From NCBI RefSeq assembly GCF_020537505.1, contig NZ_JAJBMO010000015.1, positions 24,523 to 88,522 on the forward strand: 64,000 bases of DNA. Direction: 5' to 3'. Positions 35,614 to 44,072 of the stretch are shown in pieces (within the stretch, counting starts at the first letter, position 1; each line of letters starts with the position of its first letter). The DNA comes from Blautia glucerasea. GTDB lineage: Bacteria > Bacillota > Clostridia > Lachnospirales > Lachnospiraceae. A program made the position numbers and the translations under genes. Under the pieces are notes generated by a model. That model was not told the DNA's origin. It did not search any database and saw nothing but the letters and a program-made list of their open reading frames with translations.

Positions 35614-36041
35614 ATTTTGTCTCAAATATATTTTTTAAAAGGAAGGAGAGTCAATCACGTTTCCGTGATCGACATATGAAAAAGAAATTTTATAAAAATA
35701 ATGTTGGCTGTTATTATTTTTATGATGCTAGTATATCGGGAAAGTTTGAAAGAATCGTGTTTATCTTATGAAAAATTAGTGAACGAAATTAAAAAGATTT
35801 GTAACCGAGAGCAAAATAAGACTGGTTTTGGGAATTAATCATAAAAAGATTATAAAGTTTTTAGATACATTTTACAAATAAAGGAGAAAGGTGTAGTATA
35901 ATGAGTTGGAATCTGAAGATGGATTTATTTCCCGAGACGGTTAAATTTAGAAAAAAATTGCTGGATATGAGGAAATAAGATCTTAAATATGACCAGGTTT
36001 CAGTAGTTTGTGAACAGAATGTTAATCAGGAGGTAATGATC
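35614..36041 (+). other. Intergenic stretch with two possible tiny ORFs
   Basis: One frame at 35701-35838 (ATG start, 45 aa) has a single hydrophobic helix then a charged tail (MLAVIIFMMLVYRESLKESC...), but only an AT-rich leader. A frame from 35676 is closer to GGAAGGAGAG yet shifts out after MKKKFYK, so a broken membrane peptide is possible. A second mini-ORF at 35901-35978 (MSWNLKMDLFPETVKFRKKL then LDMRK, 25 aa) has AAGGAG upstream. Neither resembles a known family; both may be leftovers. Confidence 0.35.
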
Positions 36042-36491
36042 ATGATAAAAATGAAAAAATCAGCAGCACTTATTCTTGCAGGAGTTCTTGCATGTTCCAT
36101 GCCAATGCCGGTTATGGCATCCAGTGATACAGAAGTTGTAGAAAGTCTTCTGGACAGCGGAATTGATTTCCTTGCTTCCGATCCTGAAAAAGCAGTAGAT
36201 ATCATTATGTATGCAAAGGATCTGGTAGACCAGCAGAATATTACAGATGATCAGGTAAGAAGTGCCGTTACTCAGGCAGCAGACCATTTCGGTGTATCTC
36301 TTTCTGATTCTGACGTAGATTCCCTTGTTTCAGTAGTACGCAAGGTTCTGGATGCGAAGATTGATGAGGATGCCCTTAGAAGTGATGTAAACTCTGTTTA
36401 CAATAAGCTCCAGGATATGGGTGTTACCAAGGACGATGCCAAGGGACTTGTTGCGAAACTGCTGGATTTTGTAAAAGGATTATTCGAATAA
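36042..36491 (+). CDS. Small secreted protein (possibly DUF1002-like)
   Basis: A 149-aa protein with a clear Sec signal peptide (MKMKKSAALILAGVLACSMP, with MPVMAS as the likely cleavage region). The mature part is about 120 residues, acidic and helical (SSDTEVVESLLDSGIDFLA, VVRKVLDAKIDEDALRSDV, DMGVTKDDAKGLVAKLLDFV). The helical pattern recalls part of DUF1002 proteins, but I am not sure of that. The ATG at 36042 is 8 nt after AGGAGG; an upstream ATG at 36036 is too close. It stands alone between rsmA and the accessory cassette. Confidence 0.75.
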   Translation: MIKMKKSAALILAGVLACSMPMPVMASSDTEVVESLLDSGIDFLASDPEKAVDIIMYAKDLVDQQNITDDQVRSAVTQAADHFGVSLSDSDVDSLVSVVRKVLDAKIDEDALRSDVNSVYNKLQDMGVTKDDAKGLVAKLLDFVKGLFE

Positions 36492-36736
36492 GAATAAGAA
36501 AATGTGCAAAATGTATAACTTTACCAAGCTAAAGTAAAAATGCAAATGTGGTAATTTTATAAAAAAAGAGGAAAAAGAAAGAATAAATTGTGCAAATAAG
36601 ACAAAAGTTCATTATTCGTTTGTGATTTGTTCATACTTTATTCACAAGTGTCTGATACTATATAATCAGTTCGAAAGAACATACACAGAAGACGTTGTAA
36701 TGACACCATTACACATAAAATTTTTTCATAATAATC

Positions 36737-36759
36737 GCCCCGGCAGCTACTGTCGGGGC
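36737..36759. other. Strong isolated GC hairpin
   Basis: GCCCCGGCAG and CTGTCGGGGC form a 10-bp stem (one G-U) around CTA within AT-rich DNA. No T-run follows directly, so it is not a standard terminator. Part of a small RNA is possible. Confidence 0.45.
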
Positions 36760-37178
36760 ACTCCTCGTTTTATGGGGATTTTTTATGTAATATTCTGTTA
36801 CATAAAAGTATTTCTGGATAGGATCCAGAAGCGGCGGAACTGTTTTTATGAAAATTTCTAAGGTCAGTGGGAATTGTGCTGAAAGAAAGAAATGGTTTTA
36901 TTTTTTACAATTACATAAATACGCAATTTCTATTAATATAAAAGAAATAAGTTCTAGTAAAAAATGATTATATTAATGATTTAAATGAAATAAATAATGC
37001 TTAAAATAAAAACTCCTTCTAAATAGAAGGAGTTTTTATTTTGTCCAAAAGACAAGTTAAAGTCAGTAATTACAACGAAATTTGGAAAATACGGAGAAAA
37101 AATAGAACTTTGAAAATCATGTTTTGTTTCCATGAAAATGGATTATTTCATTTTTACATATGTTAATTTAAGTAAAAT

Positions 37179-37198
37179 ATGTGATATATATGTCACAT
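37179..37198. promoter_or_regulatory. Candidate operator dyad upstream of the accessory cassette
   Basis: ATGTGA-TATATATG-TCACAT: an inverted repeat with an 8-bp centre, about 145 bp before the first cassette gene. It resembles CRP/FNR-class half-sites but has wider spacing. Confidence 0.45.
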
Positions 37199-37231
37199 TT
37201 TTTACAACAGAACAAATACAACATAATTAAA

Positions 37232-37290
37232 CGGGAGTTTAATTGAAACAGAATAAAAATGCAAATAAAACATACGGGTGTTTTAGTGAA
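37232..37290 (+). repeat. Leader motif copies 2 and 3 before the first cassette gene
   Basis: CGGGAGTTTAATTGAAACA (37232-37250) and CGGGTGTTTTAGTGAA (37275-37290) share the pattern CGGG(A/T)GT-N-A-TGAA. Similar copies precede the other cassette genes. Confidence 0.6.
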
Positions 37291-37340
37291 GAAAAAACTA
37301 AAACATAAAAATTACATCAAAATGAAAAGGAGATAACGAA

Positions 37341-38165
37341 ATGCAAAACAAGAAAACAACAAAAATTTACGAAGAAAGAAATTTAAGCGGCGAGCTGGAA
37401 AAGAAAATTAAATACGCGCGCAGCGGCGTGCTCACAGATCAAAAAGTCATTGGCAAAATGATGCGTTATATTGCAGACCTGTCATTTGCTGACTTCATGT
37501 TCTTTAAACGGGAAGCCTTTGAAGATGTGATGACACAGATGGGCTTTTCAAAATGCGAGAATGGCTATCCAGACATTTCTGTGGGGCAGGTCTGTGACTT
37601 CGTGTCAGAACAGTTTCACCAGGCGCCTACTGCCAGGAAAACAACACAACTGGTTGACATTATGCGCGTCCCCTATGACCTTGTGGACTTGAGAATAGAA
37701 GGGCGCCCTTTGCGGGTGCATCCAAAGGAGGCCACAACATGGGATTCCCTGGAGGAAAAAGAACTGTATTCTGAGCTGGAAGCCGAAGGCCCCATTGCGC
37801 TGGAGCAGCGTCTGCAAAGAGTTTACAACTTAACGTACTACAAGAAAACAAAATATGAATTCCATGCAATAAATGGAATTCTGCCCTGCAAATATGGAAA
37901 CTATTGGCAAAGCCTGGTTTACGGTACCTCATTGTGGGATATCGATGAGGTTCTGCAGAAGCTTACAGGAAAAAAGATTACCTGTATCCGCAAGCTTTGC
38001 GATGATTTCGCCAATCTGGATGAAGTCAACCTGGATTTCAGCATCCTGGAATTCTGCGACTACTTTCTCTGTGACATGAACTGCCAGGATAAGGTATGGT
38101 TGTTTGTGGAACCTTTCGCAGAAATCTACCGTACAACAAAAGCGCAAAAGGTGGCCAGTGCCTGA
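37341..38165 (+). CDS. Uncharacterised cassette protein 1
   Basis: A 274-aa soluble protein that I do not recognise. There is no signal peptide or TM helix. The N-terminal 60 residues are charged and helical; a middle part contains ISVGQVCDFVSEQFHQAP and MRVPYDLVDLRIEGRPLRV; the last third has LPCKYGNYWQSLVYGTSLW and several Cys and aromatic residues (ILEFCDYFLCDMNC), which could bind metal. GAAAAGGAGATAACGAA precedes the ATG. It is the first gene of a cassette with a ClpP-like protease and a VirD4-like ATPase. The opening codons use GCG/CGC more than the neighbours. Confidence 0.75.
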   Translation: MQNKKTTKIYEERNLSGELEKKIKYARSGVLTDQKVIGKMMRYIADLSFADFMFFKREAFEDVMTQMGFSKCENGYPDISVGQVCDFVSEQFHQAPTARKTTQLVDIMRVPYDLVDLRIEGRPLRVHPKEATTWDSLEEKELYSELEAEGPIALEQRLQRVYNLTYYKKTKYEFHAINGILPCKYGNYWQSLVYGTSLWDIDEVLQKLTGKKITCIRKLCDDFANLDEVNLDFSILEFCDYFLCDMNCQDKVWLFVEPFAEIYRTTKAQKVASA

Positions 38166-38190
38166 ATGAAATTAAAAGCCAGAAAGGTGG

Positions 38191-38319
38191 CGGGAGTCCG
38201 AATGAAATCAAAATCGAAAAAGATCAGCGGGAGCTGTACTGAAAGAAAGGAGTGGTAAGACAACCAACAGAAAGTAAAACTAACAGAAATGAAATGTCGG
38301 CGGGAGTCCGAATGAGAAC
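38191..38319 (+). repeat. Leader motif copies 4-6 before the ClpP-like gene
   Basis: CGGGAGTCCGAATGAAATC (38191-38209), CGGGAGCTGTACTGAAAG (38228-38245) and CGGGAGTCCGAATGAGAAC (38301-38319). Copies 4 and 6 are nearly identical over 16 bp. Copy 5 closely matches 36867-36895. Confidence 0.7.
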
Positions 38320-38362
38320 AAAAAATAACATCAAAATTAAATTCAGAAAGGAAATAAAAATT

Positions 38363-39022
38363 ATGAACTACATACCAGGAATTATCAAAGAAACCAGCAA
38401 CGGCTATTTCAGCCTGTCTCTGATGGACGAGCTGATGAGCAACAGAGAAATTTACTGCCTTGGCGAAATTAACCAGGAAAGTGCAGGAGCATTGATCCTA
38501 CAGCTGAAATATCTGGAACGCCAGGACAGCGAAAAGGAAATCACAATGTACATAAGCAGCCCAGGCGGTGAAGTCGCCAGCGGTCTGGCAATCTACGATA
38601 TCATGCATTCCATTAAGTGTCCAATTCGAACTGTGTGCATGGGAACAGCAGCCAGCTTTGGAGCTGTTCTCTTTGCAGCAGGACAACGAAGGGAAATGCT
38701 GCCTCACTCCAGACTGATGATCCACGATCCGCTGATCGCTGGAAATGGAATCACAGGCAGCGCTACCTCATTAGCAGAACGAGTGGGTGATCTGATGAAG
38801 AACAGGAAGATCCTTGGAACTCTGCTTGCCCAAAATACAGGAAAAACCATTGACCAGATTTATTCGAAGACAGCAAAGGATACCTGGTTTACAGCTGAGG
38901 AAGCTGTGGACTTTGGACTGGCAGATTCCATCATCCAACTGGAGCAAGGGAAAGAAAAAGACCTTTTAACAGAACAAGAAAATCTTTCACAAGAAACAGA
39001 ATTAGAACTGCCATTTGAATAG
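38363..39022 (+). CDS. ClpP-like serine protease (cassette)
   Basis: A 219-aa member of the ClpP/crotonase fold. The catalytic triad is intact by motif: Ser in GTAASFGAVLFAAG, His in LPHSRLMIHDPL, and Asp in the KDTWFTAEEAVDFGLAD segment. The oxyanion-loop YISSPGGEVASGLAIYD is also conserved. The N-terminus, ISL-type in true ClpP, is diverged, and an acidic/Gln-rich tail of about 25 residues is added. It is probably not the housekeeping ClpP; a dedicated partner ATPase or substrate is likely. The ATG at 38363 follows AGAAAGGAAA. A longer frame from 38252 runs through leader-motif DNA and is not used. Confidence 0.88.
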   Translation: MNYIPGIIKETSNGYFSLSLMDELMSNREIYCLGEINQESAGALILQLKYLERQDSEKEITMYISSPGGEVASGLAIYDIMHSIKCPIRTVCMGTAASFGAVLFAAGQRREMLPHSRLMIHDPLIAGNGITGSATSLAERVGDLMKNRKILGTLLAQNTGKTIDQIYSKTAKDTWFTAEEAVDFGLADSIIQLEQGKEKDLLTEQENLSQETELELPFE

Positions 39023-39092
39023 CTCAGATGGCAGGAAAGGAGGTGCATAAAAACAACAAAACGAACAACAAAATCAAAAGTGTTAAATGTTA

Positions 39093-39110
39093 CGGGTGTC
39101 TTAATGTAAA
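39093..39110 (+). repeat. Leader motif copy 7 before the VirD4-like gene
   Basis: CGGGTGTCTTAATGTAAA, similar to copy 3 (CGGGTGTTTTAGTGAA). It lies 42 bp before the start codon. Confidence 0.6.
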
Positions 39111-39151
39111 TAAAAATTTAAAAAATTACTTAGTAAAGGAGATTAAATTAA

Positions 39152-40501
39152 ATGATCAGTAAAGTTTTTATGGAGAACAAAGAAAACAACAGAATTCTGG
39201 CACAGGGCAAGTACATCAACAACAATACCTGGGAGACAGGCCTTAACAATAATGACCTGATCATAGGTGTCAGTGGTGCCGGAAAGACAAGAAGCTATGT
39301 CATTCCCAACATCCTGGAAAGCAACGACAGCATGATCGTTGTGGATACCAAGAACCAGCTTTGCAAAATGCTTGGTCCGGAGCTGAAAAAGAAGGGATAC
39401 GATGTCGTAAACCTGAATTTTGACAATATGCAGGATTCACCAGTGGGATATAATCCAATGCTGCACATCGAGAAAGAGAAGGTGATAAGGAACGGCAAAA
39501 AGGTGGAACGCTACCGAGGGCAGGACATTGAGATGCTTGCCAAAAGCCTCTGTCCCGTAGAATGCGGGAAAGATCCCTTCTGGGATCATGCAGCTGCTAT
39601 GCAGGCAAGCTCCCTGATTTCCTACGTTCTGGAAGCACTTCCAGAACGGGAACACCATCTTGGAAAAGTGGCAAAGCTTCAGCAGCTTCTTGGAACCGAA
39701 ACTCTTGACCTGCTGATGCAGGAGTGGGAAATGATCCATCCGGAGAGCTTTGCAGTGAAAAAGTGGCATCTTTTTAAGGACACAAAAGCTGCAGATAAAA
39801 CCAATGCCAGCTCTGCATTCATACTGGGAGAAAAGCTGAGTTCTTTCTACAGTCCGGAATGCGAACAGTTTTTTACCAACAAAAGACAGGTAAGTTTCTG
39901 GGAGATGGGTTATCGGAAAATCGCATTGTTTATCAATGTCAGTGACAGTAACCGGTCATGTGACAGGTTGCTGAATCTGCTGTACGTACAGGCTTTGCAT
40001 GAGCTTTGCCAGCTGGCTGATTATGAGGAAGACGGCAGGCTTGAGGTTCCAGTGAGATTTATCATGGATGATTTTGCATCAAATGCGGTAATACCAGATT
40101 TTGACAAAATCATTTCCGTGATCAGATCCAGGGAAATCTACGTAAGCCTGATCTTACAGAGCATCACACAGCTGGACTCCATGTATGGCGAAAAGTGTGC
40201 AAAAACCATTATCAACAACTGTGACAGCTGCCTCTATCTTGGCGGTCAGGATGTAGATACTGCAAGGTACATGAGCATTAAGGCTAATAAAACTGCAGAC
40301 AGCATTCTGAATATGCCAGTTGGTGATGCCTGGCTTTTTGTCCGCGGACAGAAACCACAGCAGGTTACGAAATTCAATGTAGAACAGTATGATCTGTTCA
40401 ATCCGGCAAAAGCAGAGCGGAAGGAGAAAAGACCAAAAGGCTTCTTCTTTGAAGAGCTCCCTCTGGAAGGTCTGGATGAGCCGAGAAAGGAGAAGGAATA
40501 A
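39152..40501 (+). CDS. Orphan VirD4/TraG-like coupling ATPase without membrane domain
   Basis: A 449-aa P-loop ATPase of the VirD4/TraG/TraD class. Seen: LIIGVSGAGKTRSYVIPNIL (Walker A), MIVVDTKNQLCKML, the DSPVGYNPMLHI segment, DPFWDHAAAMQASSLISYVL, Walker B VRFIMDDFAS and the TraG-type SLILQSITQLDSMYG with NNCDSCLYLGGQDVDTA. The N-terminal TM helices of conjugative coupling proteins are missing, so it should be soluble. No relaxase, VirB4 or other T4SS gene is in the window. AAAGGAG precedes the ATG. The C-terminus is Lys/Glu-rich. Confidence 0.88.
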   Translation: MISKVFMENKENNRILAQGKYINNNTWETGLNNNDLIIGVSGAGKTRSYVIPNILESNDSMIVVDTKNQLCKMLGPELKKKGYDVVNLNFDNMQDSPVGYNPMLHIEKEKVIRNGKKVERYRGQDIEMLAKSLCPVECGKDPFWDHAAAMQASSLISYVLEALPEREHHLGKVAKLQQLLGTETLDLLMQEWEMIHPESFAVKKWHLFKDTKAADKTNASSAFILGEKLSSFYSPECEQFFTNKRQVSFWEMGYRKIALFINVSDSNRSCDRLLNLLYVQALHELCQLADYEEDGRLEVPVRFIMDDFASNAVIPDFDKIISVIRSREIYVSLILQSITQLDSMYGEKCAKTIINNCDSCLYLGGQDVDTARYMSIKANKTADSILNMPVGDAWLFVRGQKPQQVTKFNVEQYDLFNPAKAERKEKRPKGFFFEELPLEGLDEPRKEKE

Positions 40502-40534
40502 AGAAATGAACAAAAGTGGAATTAGAAAAAGGTG

Positions 40535-40566
40535 CCTCCTGCAAAGAACTGCAGGAGGTGTTTTTT
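40535..40566 (+). terminator. Terminator of the accessory cassette
   Basis: CCTCCTGC pairs with GCAGGAGG, followed by TGTTTTTTATTT. Confidence 0.85.
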
Positions 40567-40589
40567 ATTTCATGCAATCTAAAATTTAT

Positions 40590-40617
40590 TTGCAACTAAA
40601 AGGCTGTGTGATATAAT
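40590..40617 (+). promoter_or_regulatory. Promoter of the S1-domain protein gene
   Basis: TTGCAA and TATAAT with 16-bp spacing, 57 bp upstream of the start codon. Confidence 0.7.
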
Positions 40618-40673
40618 CCATTTTAAGAAGTTGAAATTTTAAGAGATTGATATTTCGAAAGGAGTCATAGGCC

Positions 40674-41579
40674 ATGGCAGAGACAATGAAAGATTACGAA
40701 GCTGAACTGGAAGCTTCTTTTAAGAAAATTGAAGAAGGCGATATTCTCACAGGAACAGTTGTGAGTGTAGATGATAAAGAGATTATTGTTGATTTAAAAT
40801 ATTATGCAGAAGGAATCATCCCGGTAGAAGATTACAGCAGAGAACCGGGCTTTAACGTAAAGGAAGAGGTACATCCAGGAGACGAGGTTTCCGCAACCGT
40901 AGTAAAAAAAGACGACGGAAACGGCAACATCCTTTTATCCAGGGTAGAGGCAACTGACGTTCTCGCCTGGGATAAATTAAAAGAGCTGAAAGCTTCCGGC
41001 GAAATACTTGAGGTAGTGGTAAAAGGCGTGGTAAACGGCGGCGCAGTTGCTTATGCAGAAGGTGTGCGCGGTTTTATCCCGGCATCTAAGCTGGCCCTGA
41101 GCTACGTGGAGGACACCAACGAATATCTGAATAAGTGTATCCAGGTTCAGGTAATTGATGTCAATAAAGAGGACAAGAAGCTGATCCTTTCTGCAAAGGA
41201 AATCTTAAGAGAAAAAGCAGAAGCGGAAAGAAAGAATAAAATTTCCAATATTCAGCCAGGCTTTGTAACAGAGGGAACTGTAGAGAGCCTTCAGCCATAC
41301 GGCGCATTCGTTGATCTTGGAAACGGCGTATCCGGACTGGTACATATTTCCCAGATCTGCGAGAAGAGAATCCGCAAACCATCTGAGGTTCTTTCTGTTG
41401 GAGATAAAGTAAAGGTAAAAGTAACCGCAGTAAAAGACGGAAAGCTGAGTCTGAGCATTAAGGAAGCAACTGATATGATGGCAAAAGAAGTGGAAGAAGA
41501 GAAAATTGAAATTCCACAGTCCGGTGAAGAGGCAACCACATCCCTGGGATCTTTATTTGCAAATATTAAACTGAATTAA
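40674..41579 (+). CDS. S1 RNA-binding domain protein (ribosomal protein S1-like)
   Basis: A 301-aa RNA-binding protein with three S1 folds: about 18-90 (GDILTGTVVSVDDKEIIVDL), 105-172 (GVVNGGAVAYAEGVRGFIPA) and 190-260 (GFVTEGTVESLQPYGAFVDL, GVSGLVHISQICEKRI). It is shorter than proteobacterial S1 and resembles the Firmicute YpfD/RpsA-like proteins; a general role in mRNA binding or translation is likely. The ATG at 40674 has GGAG 9 nt upstream. It has its own promoter. Confidence 0.88.
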   Translation: MAETMKDYEAELEASFKKIEEGDILTGTVVSVDDKEIIVDLKYYAEGIIPVEDYSREPGFNVKEEVHPGDEVSATVVKKDDGNGNILLSRVEATDVLAWDKLKELKASGEILEVVVKGVVNGGAVAYAEGVRGFIPASKLALSYVEDTNEYLNKCIQVQVIDVNKEDKKLILSAKEILREKAEAERKNKISNIQPGFVTEGTVESLQPYGAFVDLGNGVSGLVHISQICEKRIRKPSEVLSVGDKVKVKVTAVKDGKLSLSIKEATDMMAKEVEEEKIEIPQSGEEATTSLGSLFANIKLN

Positions 41580-41672
41580 CGTCGACAGAAAAAATAAATC
41601 CGAAGTAAAAACTGATTGCCCGCAGCTTGAAGGCGGGTAGCTGTTATCTTGATTTCAGAAAGAAGAATGTGA

Positions 41673-43340
41673 ATGAAGAATCAAAAAGTATTTGTAATGG
41701 GACATAAAAATCCAGATACGGATTCCATCTGTTCCGCAATTGCTTATGCAGATATTAAAAACAGAACCACCCAGACCAAGCGATATATTCCAAGACGCGC
41801 CGGTCAGATCAACGAAGAAACCCAGTACGTTCTGAACCGTTTCGGCGTACAGCCGCCAGCCTATCTTGGAAATATCGGAACGCAGGTAAAAGATATGGAC
41901 ATTCGCCCGAAGCCGGACGCAGACCGTACCATGTCCCTGAAAAATGCCTGGGATATGATGCAGAACAAGGGCATTGTTACCCTGCCAATCTGCAACAGCG
42001 AAGATGAGCTGGAAGGAATTGTAACCATCGGTGACATTGCGGATATTTACATGGACACCAAAGACAGCTACCTTCTTGCAAACGCCAGGACCCAGTACAA
42101 CAAGATCAAAGATACCCTTGACGGTGAGGTCGTGGAAGGAAATGGCCACGGCTATTTTACCAAGGGAAAAATCCTGATCGGAACTGCGGATCCGGAGATG
42201 ATGAAGAACTATATCGAAGAAAATGATATGGTCATTCTGGGAAACAGAGAGGAAGACCAGTTAAAGGCAATCGAGCTGAATGTAAGCTGCATTATTGTAG
42301 GCATGAACATTCAGGTAAGTGAGCGTGTGATTCAGAAAGCCCACGAGAGACAGATCATTATCATTACCTCTCCGTACGATACTTACACAATTGCCCGCAT
42401 GATCAACCAGAGTATTCCAGTAAATTATGTCATGAAAAAAGACAATCTGGTAACCTTCAGCACTGAGGATTTCACAGATGATATCCAGGACGTTATGATC
42501 AAACACCGTCACCGCGCTTTCCCTGTTATCAACAAGAGGGGAAAATGTGTGGGAACAATTTCCAGACGAAATTTTCTGGATATGCACAAGAAACAGGTAA
42601 TTCTGGTAGACCATAATGAGAAGGATCAGGCAGTTGATAATATTGAGAAGGCGGAGATACTGGAGATTATCGACCATCATAAGCTTGGTTCTCTGGAGAC
42701 CATGAAGCCTATTAATTTCCGAAATGAGCCGGTGGGATGTACGGCAACCATTCTTTACCGGATTTATGATGAGCAGAGACTGGAGATCCCGCCTAAGATC
42801 GCAGGACTTCTTTGCGCTGCCATTATTTCAGACACCTTAATGTTCCGTTCACCTACCTGCACACAGCAGGATAAGATTGCCGCAAGCGCGCTGGCCCTGA
42901 TTGCAGACATTAAGATCGAAGATTTTGCAAGGGAAATGTTCAAGGCAGGAAGCAACCTGAAGGATAAAGCGCCTGAGGAAATTTTCTATCAGGATTACAA
43001 GAAATTTATTGCAGAGGGAAATGTGGCTTTTGGCGTTGGACAGATCAGTTCTATGGACGAGGAAGAGCTTCAGGAGATCAAAGCCCGCCTGAAACCGTTT
43101 ATGGTAAGCGAGTGTGGCCGTCACGGAATTTCCCGTGTTTACTTTATGTTAACCAATATTATGGATGAGTCTTCTGATGTGATCTATTACGGAGAAGGCA
43201 GTGAGGAAATGGGAAAACTTGCATTCCAGCAGGATCCGGAGGATGAATGCTTCCACCTGAAGGGTGTGGTTTCACGTAAGAAACAGATGATCCCAGCCAT
43301 GATGGAAGCTGCACAGATTATGGCAAATGACTTCAATTAA
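41673..43340 (+). CDS. ppaC: CBS-domain family II (DHH) inorganic pyrophosphatase
   Basis: Mn/Co-dependent enzyme that hydrolyses pyrophosphate to phosphate. The 555 aa comprise a DHH domain start (GHKNPDTDSICSAIAYADI), a regulatory insert with two CBS domains and a DRTGG-like domain (about 65-310; PLPICNSEDELEGIVTIGDI-like first CBS and HRHRAFPVINKRGKCVGTIS second), then IIDHHKLGSLETM and the DHHA2 domain with SRKKQMIPAMMEA. The insert makes it the nucleotide-regulated type known from clostridia. The ATG at 41673 has AAGAAG upstream. The flavin reductase gene follows 11 bp later. Confidence 0.93.
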   Translation: MKNQKVFVMGHKNPDTDSICSAIAYADIKNRTTQTKRYIPRRAGQINEETQYVLNRFGVQPPAYLGNIGTQVKDMDIRPKPDADRTMSLKNAWDMMQNKGIVTLPICNSEDELEGIVTIGDIADIYMDTKDSYLLANARTQYNKIKDTLDGEVVEGNGHGYFTKGKILIGTADPEMMKNYIEENDMVILGNREEDQLKAIELNVSCIIVGMNIQVSERVIQKAHERQIIIITSPYDTYTIARMINQSIPVNYVMKKDNLVTFSTEDFTDDIQDVMIKHRHRAFPVINKRGKCVGTISRRNFLDMHKKQVILVDHNEKDQAVDNIEKAEILEIIDHHKLGSLETMKPINFRNEPVGCTATILYRIYDEQRLEIPPKIAGLLCAAIISDTLMFRSPTCTQQDKIAASALALIADIKIEDFAREMFKAGSNLKDKAPEEIFYQDYKKFIAEGNVAFGVGQISSMDEEELQEIKARLKPFMVSECGRHGISRVYFMLTNIMDESSDVIYYGEGSEEMGKLAFQQDPEDECFHLKGVVSRKKQMIPAMMEAAQIMANDFN

Positions 43341-43351
43341 GGAGTAGAAAA

Positions 43352-43948
43352 ATGGCAAAACAGACCTGGAAACCAGGCAATATGCTTTACCCTCTCCCAG
43401 CTGTGATGGTCAGTGTTACAGATGGGGCGGGAAATGATAATATAATAACAGTGGCATGGGCGGGAACCGTATGCACCAACCCGCCTATGGTAAGCATTTC
43501 TGTCCGTCCCACCAGATTTTCCTATGACATGATCTGCAAGACTAAGGAATTTGTGCTGAACCTTACCACAGAGGAGTTGGCGTATGCCACCGATTACTGT
43601 GGTGTGCGTTCCGGCAGGGATGTTGATAAATTTCAGGAGCTTCATCTTACCAAAGAGAAAGCGGATCATGTGAAAGCACCTATGATCGGCGAATCTCCTG
43701 TAAATATTGAGTGCAAAGTAAAAAAAATAGAAAAGCTTGGCTCCCATCACATGTTTCTGGCCGAGGTTGTGGCTGTACATGCAGATGAAGCCTACATGGA
43801 CAAGAATAATAAATTTCAGCTGAATCAATCGAAACTAATGGTGTATTCCCATGGAGAATATCTGGGACTTGGCAAAAAGCTTGGAACCTTTGGCTACAGC
43901 GTAAAAAAGGGGAGAAAACGCAGCAGCTCACGCCGTTCCAAGGCATAA
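43352..43948 (+). CDS. Flavin reductase-like (FMN-binding) protein
   Basis: A 198-aa protein of the flavin reductase/DIM6 family: GNMLYPLPAVMVSVTDGAG, ITVAWAGTVCTNPPMVSISV, RPTRFSYDMI and SHHMFLAEVVAVH are typical of the split-barrel FMN fold. The C-terminus is basic and Ser-rich (KKGRKRSSSRRSKA), unusual for the family and possibly RNA- or membrane-contacting. AAGGAG precedes the ATG; it is 11 bp after the pyrophosphatase gene, so probably cotranscribed. Redox partner unknown. Confidence 0.88.
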   Translation: MAKQTWKPGNMLYPLPAVMVSVTDGAGNDNIITVAWAGTVCTNPPMVSISVRPTRFSYDMICKTKEFVLNLTTEELAYATDYCGVRSGRDVDKFQELHLTKEKADHVKAPMIGESPVNIECKVKKIEKLGSHHMFLAEVVAVHADEAYMDKNNKFQLNQSKLMVYSHGEYLGLGKKLGTFGYSVKKGRKRSSSRRSKA

Positions 43949-43960
43949 AATGCCGTTAGC

Positions 43961-43996
43961 AAGTTACTGTTCACGGAGTGAACAGTAACTTTAGCA
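43961..43996. repeat. Half-copy of family A (one hairpin)
   Basis: AAGTTACTGTTCACGGAGTG and AACAGTAACTT form a 12-bp hairpin stem. It lies just after the flavin reductase gene and may also act as a weak terminator. Confidence 0.6.
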
Positions 43997-44072
43997 ACCT
44001 GGAAAATAGTAACAAATTCTTAATGGGATTGCAATAATATATCTTTTGTGTTATTATCTAAAGGAATATCGA

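Larger units (their letters stand above)
36492..37230. other. Long AT-rich gap before the accessory cassette
   Basis: No convincing gene; a 79-codon frame at 36622-36861 has poor composition. It holds a very strong hairpin (36737-36759), one copy of the leader motif (36867-36895, GTGGGAATTGTGCTGAAAG), a terminator (37010-37037, AAACTCCTTCT/AGAAGGAGTTTTT) and the dyad at 37179-37198. The composition is much more AT-rich than the neighbouring genes. Confidence 0.5.

Noticed and set aside
36622..36861. 79-codon rightward ORF in the AT-rich gap before the cassette
   Set aside because: It runs through a strong hairpin, has an odd composition (many Phe, Tyr and Cys) and has no ribosome-binding site.
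38252..38362. N-terminal extension of the ClpP-like protein
   Set aside because: The extension is translated leader-motif DNA without conservation to the fold; the ATG at 38363 has a suitable upstream site.
44029..44057. TTGCAA-17-TATTAT promoter directly upstream of the shikimate kinase gene
   Set aside because: The spacing is good, but transcription would start inside the ribosome-binding site at 44060-44066, so a useful leader is unlikely; not listed as a feature.
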